NCBI GenBank assembly: GCA_045627525.1
Contig: JAZQNW010000002.1
Span: forward strand, 62,001-126,000
Direction of reading: 5' to 3'
Length of the DNA: 64,000 nucleotides
Source: CAG-877 sp045627525
GTDB taxonomy: Bacteria; Bacillota_I; Bacilli_A; RF39; UBA660
In this document: in pieces, positions 59,286-64,000 of the stretch
Layout: each line of letters opens with the position of its first letter
Position numbering within the stretch: position 1 is the stretch's first letter
Program-made: the position numbers and the translations under genes
The notes under the pieces: generated by a model
Database searches by the model: none
Told to the model about the DNA's origin: nothing
The model's input: the letters and a program-made list of their open reading frames with translations, nothing else

Positions 59286-59798
59286 TTATATTTTTTCAAA
59301 GAAGTACACATTTTCTGGGAGACCTAATTTTTCAAAAATTCTTTGTTTAGCATATTTCCCACCTAAATGTTTATAAAATTCATTTGATGGATTACCATCT
59401 AAACATCCAATAATCATTTGATTAAATCCCATCTTTTTTAACTCTTTTATTCCTGCTTGAAATAATTTCTTACCATATCCTTTTCTCTTATATTCATTAA
59501 TAATATAAATAGCATATAGTTCGCCACAATTTGGATATTCTTTTTCTTCTGTTGGACCTACATTTACAAATCCTACCACTTTGTTATCAATTTCAAGTAC
59601 AAATACGTGATTATTATTTTCATCAAAATTGTTATAAGAATTAATAGATCTTAATTCTTCGTTTGTATATAATTCTTTCAAAAAATCATCTGGTACTAGT
59701 CCTTTATATGTTTCATTCCAAGCTGTTGTTACAACTTTGGATATGGCTGAGCAATCGTCTTTTGCTTTTCTTCTTATTACAATTTCTATATAAATCAT
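59286..59798 (-). CDS. GNAT family acetyltransferase
   Basis: 170 aa. VIRRKAKDDCSAISKVVTTAW at the start and GELYAIYIINEYKRKGYGKKLFQAGI as acetyl-CoA motif A, then IIGCLDGNPSNEFYKHLGGKY as motif B. A complete, ordinary GNAT enzyme; substrate not inferable. Own ribosome binding site; lone gene. Confidence 0.9.
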   Translation of the reverse strand: MIYIEIVIRRKAKDDCSAISKVVTTAWNETYKGLVPDDFLKELYTNEELRSINSYNNFDENNNHVFVLEIDNKVVGFVNVGPTEEKEYPNCGELYAIYIINEYKRKGYGKKLFQAGIKELKKMGFNQMIIGCLDGNPSNEFYKHLGGKYAKQRIFEKLGLPENVYFFEKI

Positions 59799-59944
59799 CT
59801 CCTATAATTATTATAACATTTTCACAATTTATTTCGTATAAAAAGGACACATTATACAAAATATAGTATGTCGTTGATTTACATATTATATAATTTTAGT
59901 GGTGGTAGTGTTATCTTCATCCTCACTATAACACTCTAATATAA

Positions 59945-60373
59945 CTAATTTTGCTGGATTAAGTCTAAGTTGCCATTAATAACAATTGGAGCAAATCCTT
60001 CTATTTCATCAAATAACATTCCTTCTGGAATATCATTATATAAATATATAGTTTTGCCTAATCTAAATGCATCATACATTTCTAAAAATGTTGCTCCACC
60101 TATGTAATTTTGATATAGTTTACCATCTTTTTCTTTATCTAAATTTAAGACTAACACAGCATCCATTTTTGATATTGTTTCTTCACTTTTCTTATACATT
60201 TCTGATTTAAATTTTTGGTGTTTTTCTTTTCCTAAATCCCACATTCTTTGTTCTGTTTCTGGATCTTCATAACAATTAGGTAGATAAACATCTATGTTTT
60301 TATTTTCTAATACACTTTTTAATTCTTCTATTTTAGAATAAAAGTTTTTACTACAAATAATTAATATTTTCAT
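59945..60373 (-). CDS. Nucleoside 2-deoxyribosyltransferase-like fold protein
   Basis: 142 aa Rossmann-like protein. ILIICSKNFYSKIEELKSVL at the start, KMDAVLVLNLDKEKDG and GGATFLEMYDAFRLGKTIYLYN are the layout of nucleoside deoxyribosyltransferase-like and TIR-related domains, with Glu in TFLEMYDA at the position of the catalytic Glu. Exact activity unknown; members occur widely as uncharacterised proteins. Confidence 0.65.
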   Translation of the reverse strand: MKILIICSKNFYSKIEELKSVLENKNIDVYLPNCYEDPETEQRMWDLGKEKHQKFKSEMYKKSEETISKMDAVLVLNLDKEKDGKLYQNYIGGATFLEMYDAFRLGKTIYLYNDIPEGMLFDEIEGFAPIVINGNLDLIQQN

Positions 60374-60410
60374 TTTTGTCCTCTCTTTTATTTAATACTA
60401 TACCACATAA

Positions 60411-60433
60411 AAGAGCAAATCAAAAGATTTGCC
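60411..60433 (-). terminator. Terminator of the anchored protein gene
   Basis: GCAAATC / GATTTGC with AAAA loop, followed by CTCTTTTAT on the minus strand. Confidence 0.6.
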
Positions 60434-60484
60434 CTAAATTTATTAAATTAATTATCTATACATAAAATTAAAAATATTAACACA

Positions 60485-61144
60485 TTATTTAGAACTTCCA
60501 ATTAAATTAGTATCACCATACACGTAGTCAAATAAATCATATAATTTTCCATCAGTTGTTTGAGCAACGACCGTTTGACCATTTGGAGAAACTGGTCTAT
60601 CACTACTCAATTTAACTAAATATAATTTCTTAACATTTTTTAAATTATTAATCCTATATAGACGGAAACCATATTTTACGTTTCCATTATTATCGCTTTC
60701 AAATATTTCATATTTTAGATAATCAATATTTCCCTCTTCATCAAGAAATATAACTTTATATTCCTCCATGCCAGGTCCACCTTTATATATTAGTGTTTCC
60801 AAATACATTTTATAATTATTTGTTAACTCGTATGTAATATTATATGTACTATCATTTACTACATACCCAGTTTCTGTTTTTTGAACAAAACCATTATCAT
60901 CTTTTTGATCAATAACGCTATATTTATATGTTTCATCTTTATTATAAATATTATTTTCATTAAATACTAAATCAATGTTTTTTTCTTCTTTAGAATTTTT
61001 TTCTATATTATCAGCAGGTGTGTTGCTTGGAATTGAAACATCTTTTGATAACAATTTATCATATGCGATGTATCCCCCTAAAACAATAATAATTAATACT
61101 AAAATAACAATAATTGATGATGAGTTTTTCTTCTTTTCTTCCAT
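60485..61144 (-). CDS. Membrane-anchored protein, unknown
   Basis: 219 aa. MEEKKKNSSS then one helix (about 11-28), a polar Asn/Lys/Glu linker and an outside domain of about 150 residues, beta-rich by eye (YKVIFLDEEGNIDYLKYEIF, GNVKYGFRLYRI). No family recognised. The first residues and layout resemble the protein at 63357. The 247 bp upstream hold nothing identified beyond AT-rich sequence. Confidence 0.65.
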   Translation of the reverse strand: MEEKKKNSSSIIVILVLIIIVLGGYIAYDKLLSKDVSIPSNTPADNIEKNSKEEKNIDLVFNENNIYNKDETYKYSVIDQKDDNGFVQKTETGYVVNDSTYNITYELTNNYKMYLETLIYKGGPGMEEYKVIFLDEEGNIDYLKYEIFESDNNGNVKYGFRLYRINNLKNVKKLYLVKLSSDRPVSPNGQTVVAQTTDGKLYDLFDYVYGDTNLIGSSK

Positions 61145-61391
61145 AATAAATATTCCTTTCTATTTTATAATTTAATTATACAACAAAAAAAATAACGCCT
61201 ACATTTTTTTTAATATATTATTATGTTTTTGTATTTAAATACATAATTTTACATGTTTTTAGCATCAATAATTGCAAGTTATTATAATTACTTCTAATAT
61301 TAATGCATGTTCTTTATCATCTTTATATGTTCATATCTCTTACTTTTTTAATTCTGGAAATAAATAATTAATTATAAGCGGTATCTAAAAA

Positions 61392-62240
61392 CTACTTGTT
61401 TCCGACTATTACTTTTCCATCTAAATTACAAATATAGCAATCAGGTAATTTATTTTTAATATAATTTAACATATCTTGATTTTTTTCTATTTGTCTGCCA
61501 ACAAAAATACCTTCAATTAACTTAGTTGGCATACCAAACATAATAGCAGATTCTCTATCTGTTGTTGAAGCATTTCTATTAAATCTTTCTTCTAAAAATT
61601 TTTGATAATATCTATAGTCTAAAAATTCTTTTAAACATTCATCTTCAAGTTCAGTATTCCATACATCTGCTTTTGCCATTTCTTTGGCATAATCATTATC
61701 CATATTTAAAATAAATGCTATTTGTCTTTTATTCGATACTAAACTTGGAATAAAACGAACCTCTTTTGTCTGTTCTCCAGCAAATGACCAGATATTATCA
61801 TCATCATTTATTTTTTCAGTATATTCATCGAATTTATGGTATGGTACCATTTCACTTTTTAATTTAGAATTAGGTCCTCTGCCGATATTATAAGTTATTG
61901 TAAATCCACTATATTCATTTATGTAATCTCTTAATAAGCAGTCATCTTTTATATTCCACATTCCAATACTATTCTTTATTTTATTTTTACCTGCTGATGA
62001 ACCTGTAAAATCATTACCTATAAATCCATTTTCTAAAATCCAATCAAAGTTATCTAACTTGCCGGGTATTCCATGAATAAAAGTACCTTTTTTCAATACT
62101 ACATCTTGGCCTTTTGTGTACTTATTTTTTGTATTAATTTCTGTTTCATCATAAAATAAATTAATATTTTTTAAGACTAATTCTAGTGCTTTATCTTTAA
62201 AAGTTTGATTTGCGTATGCAATATATTTTTCTTTATTCAT
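61392..62240 (-). CDS. Uncharacterised protein, possible ADP-ribosyltransferase-like fold
   Basis: 282 aa from the ATG at 62240 (AGTGAT three bases upstream; the frame is open to 62315 but passes the ribosome binding site). No signal peptide. VVLKKGTFIHGIPGKLDNFD ... LENGFIGNDFTG has the H-G-x and following Gly-Phe layout seen at the first motif of ART-type folds, and GMPTKLIEGIFVGRQ near the end resembles their last strand with a Glu. This is a weak resemblance; no family can be assigned. It has no functional neighbours. Confidence 0.6.
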   Translation of the reverse strand: MNKEKYIAYANQTFKDKALELVLKNINLFYDETEINTKNKYTKGQDVVLKKGTFIHGIPGKLDNFDWILENGFIGNDFTGSSAGKNKIKNSIGMWNIKDDCLLRDYINEYSGFTITYNIGRGPNSKLKSEMVPYHKFDEYTEKINDDDNIWSFAGEQTKEVRFIPSLVSNKRQIAFILNMDNDYAKEMAKADVWNTELEDECLKEFLDYRYYQKFLEERFNRNASTTDRESAIMFGMPTKLIEGIFVGRQIEKNQDMLNYIKNKLPDCYICNLDGKVIVGNK

Positions 62241-62362
62241 AATATCACTGCCTTTTGATATGATTATACCATATTTTTTATAATCTTTATAATAGACTAT
62301 TAATGTTGTAATCATTTTGTATACAACGGAGTTTAATTTGGTTTACTAAAAAACATCAAATT

Positions 62363-62391
62363 AAAAACGAACAAGTTATTTGTTCGTTTTT
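62363..62391 (-). terminator. Terminator of the lipoprotein gene
   Basis: AAAAACGAACAA / TTGTTCGTTTTT, 12-bp stem, 5-nt loop, T-rich exit on the minus strand. Confidence 0.85.
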
Positions 62392-62406
62392 TAGCGTAGC
62401 TTTATA

Positions 62407-62847
62407 CTATTTAAATTCAATGCTTGTAATTAAGTTTCCATCACCATTGTAATATTCGATAATAACAGCCTTAGTGTCTGGTGCAATGGTACGAACAGAA
62501 TCAAGAACTGAATTAAAAGTGCTTGCTTGATTATTAATAGATGTTTCTAAAGATTCTTTCATAGTTCCAAGAACACTAGCATCGTATGTAGTTTTATAAG
62601 TATAAACATACACTAAAGAATTATCTTTAGCAACTAAAGTAGCATCTAGTACACTATTAGAAAGATTTTCAACTGCTTCTTTGTTTTCTTCTACAAATTT
62701 TTCTAATTGATTAGTCTTTTCTTCTTTGACAGTACTATCAGTATTAGTAGTATTGTCATTATTATTAGCATTATCCTTTGAAAGACCACATCCAGCAAGA
62801 GCAAAAACAGCTATAACACATACAAAAAGCTTAATAAATTTCTTCAT
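62407..62847 (-). CDS. Small lipoprotein, DUF4854-like
   Basis: 146 aa. Type II signal peptide with lipobox LAGC (Cys20), an Asn/Thr-rich linker and a compact domain: NLSNSVLDATLVAKDNSLVY, TYDASVLGTMKESLETSIN and a final IIEYYNGDGNLITSIEFK, which looks like the DUF4854 group of Firmicutes lipoproteins. Exported, lipidated by Lgt. Function unknown. Confidence 0.8.
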   Translation of the reverse strand: MKKFIKLFVCVIAVFALAGCGLSKDNANNNDNTTNTDSTVKEEKTNQLEKFVEENKEAVENLSNSVLDATLVAKDNSLVYVYTYKTTYDASVLGTMKESLETSINNQASTFNSVLDSVRTIAPDTKAVIIEYYNGDGNLITSIEFK

Positions 62848-62908
62848 ACTTCTATACTCCTTCCTATTTTTTTCAGTATATCATGGATATTGTTCTTTTT
62901 CAAGGTGC

Positions 62909-63227
62909 TTAAAAGATATCTAATTTTCTTTCAACTAATAAATCTTAAACTTCTTTTTTGCTAGTAAATTTATCCTTTTCTGTAGCTGTTAAATACACTT
63001 TGATTAAGTCTTCAATATTTGATATTACGCTTTTATCAAAATTATCTTTAGTGCATATCCATGTAGACCTGTTTTTTGATTCCCTACAAATTATATAATT
63101 TTTTTCGTCATTATATAATTCCAATTCTGGACTTGATAAATCACCTAAAATTAGATGGAATTTATATTTATCTTTTTGAAACTCTGCTGATTTAAATATA
63201 TCATTACTTTGAATCTATTTTTTTCAT
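62909..63227 (-). pseudogene. Decayed GNAT acetyltransferase N-terminal fragment
   Basis: The remnant fills most of the 509-bp gap between the lipoprotein and anchored-protein genes. An ATG at 63227 encodes MKKIDSK then stops (TAA); one base shifted, the frame continues SNDIFKSAEFQKDKYKFHLI, LGDLSSPELELYNDEKNYII, CRESKNRSTWICTKDNFDKS and so on to KFTSKKEV, followed by TAA (62945-62947) and in the same frame DLLVERKLDIF to a second stop at 62909. The motif NYIICR..TW..TKDNFD..KFTSKKE resembles the N-terminal part of a GNAT subgroup, in which a Tyr is expected where the internal TAA stands. The catalytic domain is missing. One frameshift, one nonsense change and a truncation. Confidence 0.65.
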
Positions 63228-63356
63228 AATATCAACTACAATCTTGCTCTAATTATACCATATTAATGAAAAAGATACCCTTCATTATCTAAAAGGCCCT
63301 AAAAATGACTATTGGTAAAATATTTTCATAATATTTCAAACTCTTATTTATCTTTT

Positions 63357-63920
63357 TTAATTAATCTTCGTTAATGTAAAATTTGAATCAAAGAATACTG
63401 AACCATATCCACCAACAATTTTAGAGCAGTCATCTGATATACTTAAAAATGAGAAATATTTTTCTGAACAATCAGATTCAGGACCACAAGTAGATGGAGC
63501 ATCTTTTAATAATAGAGCATTTTCTATTATAGTATAGTGTCCAACCCAATATTGTTCGATACCACTTTTTGTTAATTTATAAGTACCATCTTCTTTTAAA
63601 TCAACAGTTATTGTTCCATTTACATTTTGCCCAGTTCTAGCATCTTGATAAATAGCTCCTTCACCACTATACGTTCCTATACAACTTCTTGTCTCAATGG
63701 TATTGTTTTTTTCATTTGCTGTTTCTGTCTTAATTTGCGTTTCCTCTTTTTCAATTTTCTCTGTTGGTTCTTTCTTTTCAGCATCCGATATTGTTGCTCT
63801 TTCTTTAGACATTATTTTATCTTTGTTGACAAAGATAAATGCTCCCATTCCTACACATGCTATTAATAAAATAACTATAAGTACAACTAATCCTACATTA
63901 CTCTTTTTCTTTTCTTCCAT
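63357..63920 (-). CDS. Membrane-anchored protein, unknown
   Basis: 187 aa. MEEKKKSNVG, one helix (about 9-31), a Lys/Glu-rich linker (35-75) and an outside domain of about 110 residues with the look of a small beta barrel: CIGTYSGEGA, NGTITVDLKEDGTYKLTKSG, VGHYTIIENALLL, then a CGPESDC pair and GSVFFDSNFTLTKI. Repeated strand pairs of the 'G.Y...NG' kind resemble lipocalin-like or META-like stress domains, without firm assignment. Four Cys could form disulfides. Confidence 0.65.
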   Translation of the reverse strand: MEEKKKSNVGLVVLIVILLIACVGMGAFIFVNKDKIMSKERATISDAEKKEPTEKIEKEETQIKTETANEKNNTIETRSCIGTYSGEGAIYQDARTGQNVNGTITVDLKEDGTYKLTKSGIEQYWVGHYTIIENALLLKDAPSTCGPESDCSEKYFSFLSISDDCSKIVGGYGSVFFDSNFTLTKIN

Positions 63921-63980
63921 TTAGATTACTCCTTTCTATTATATTTTGATTATATCATAGTTTTCTATCTTTGAATTAAA

Positions 63981-64000
63981 AAAAGACTTTTTCAAGTCTT
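63981..64000 (-). terminator. Terminator of a gene beyond the right edge
   Basis: AAGACTT / AAGTCTT stem followed by seven T on the minus strand; the gene it serves lies outside the window. Confidence 0.6.

Noticed and set aside
59908..59936. AGTGTTAT/ATAACACT hairpin
   Set aside because: The loop is 13 nt and no T-run or promoter goes with it; could be a weak terminator but not supportable.
61145..61391. Possible gene in the gap upstream of the anchored protein at 60485
   Set aside because: Only AT-rich sequence with frequent stops in all frames; no ribosome binding site with a sensible frame was seen.
62363..62391. CGAAC...GTTCG as an SOS box
   Set aside because: The spacing (9 bp) is wrong and the sequence is the stem of an intrinsic terminator downstream of a gene.
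1..64000. Mollicutes genetic code (TGA as Trp)
   Set aside because: Trp is encoded by TGG in the conserved proteins inspected, and RF2 with its TGA-controlled frameshift is present.
1..64000. CRISPR arrays, tRNA or rRNA genes, insertion sequences
   Set aside because: No regularly spaced repeats, cloverleaf-like segments, rRNA sequence or transposase frames were found on either strand by eye.

Overview
The window is a strongly AT-rich, gene-dense stretch of a low-GC Firmicutes (Bacilli-type) chromosome. Almost every gene lies on the minus strand. The S10/spc ribosomal order, a zinc-type S14, yvcK-whiA, FtsEX with a CwlO-like hydrolase, Spo0A and a BofA-like protein all point to the Firmicutes. 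An alMGS-like glycosyltransferase and the extreme AT content suggest an uncultured gut Bacilli lineage near Erysipelotrichales/RF39/Acholeplasma relatives (inference). RF2, with its programmed TGA frameshift, shows that TGA is a stop codon, so this is not a Mycoplasma-code genome.

Layout by region. 1-10.2 kb: the S10-spc operon, rpsJ through to a partial secY, behind one strong promoter and a leader of about 115 nt; rpmD (L30) is missing from its usual place. 10.2-14.3 kb: a membrane-anchored clostripain-like protease, a Y-family polymerase with a likely SOS box in its promoter, a small XRE regulator and a small membrane protein. 14.3-25.6 kb: glycolytic genes (gpmI, pgk, gapA) interleaved with a DUF4143-type ATPase, spo0A, a glycolipid glycosyltransferase/flippase pair, two WXG100-like proteins and a uridine kinase-like protein. 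25.6-34.3 kb: clpP facing whiA, then uvrA-holin-like-lgt-yvcK-whiA, and uvrB. 34.4-36.6 kb: a formate/nitrite-type channel, two small Cna-B-like proteins and a signal-peptidase-like protein without its serine. 36.6-38.8 kb: an ABC exporter behind a 420-bp leader with a strong promoter, a 24-codon ORF and an attenuator-like hairpin. 38.8-44.6 kb: ftsE-ftsX-M23 hydrolase, then prfB-yitT-yitT. 44.6-49.6 kb: a candidate small RNA, an ABC-2 exporter, mntP, bofA-like and a degenerate HD protein. 49.6-55.3 kb: a BceRS-AB antimicrobial-peptide detoxification module with a VanZ-RDD protein. 55.3-64 kb: accessory genes (HIT, CDF, hemolysin III/PAQR, GNATs, AlkD, anchored hypotheticals, a lipoprotein) and a decayed GNAT gene.

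How the parts work together. The first block is translation and the Sec translocon. Central metabolism is lower glycolysis. Envelope functions are spread through the window (lipid glycosylation, Lgt, FtsEX-hydrolase, Bce module, exporters). DNA repair is represented by uvrA, uvrB, AlkD and Pol Y. Spo0A and a BofA-like protein together suggest a sporulation programme. The least explained parts are the attenuator-like leader at 38.6-38.8 kb, the signal-peptidase-like/Cna-B cluster at 35-36.6 kb, the WXG100 pair between gapA and pgk, and the structured RNA at 44.7 kb. No tRNA, rRNA, CRISPR array, insertion sequence or prophage was recognised.
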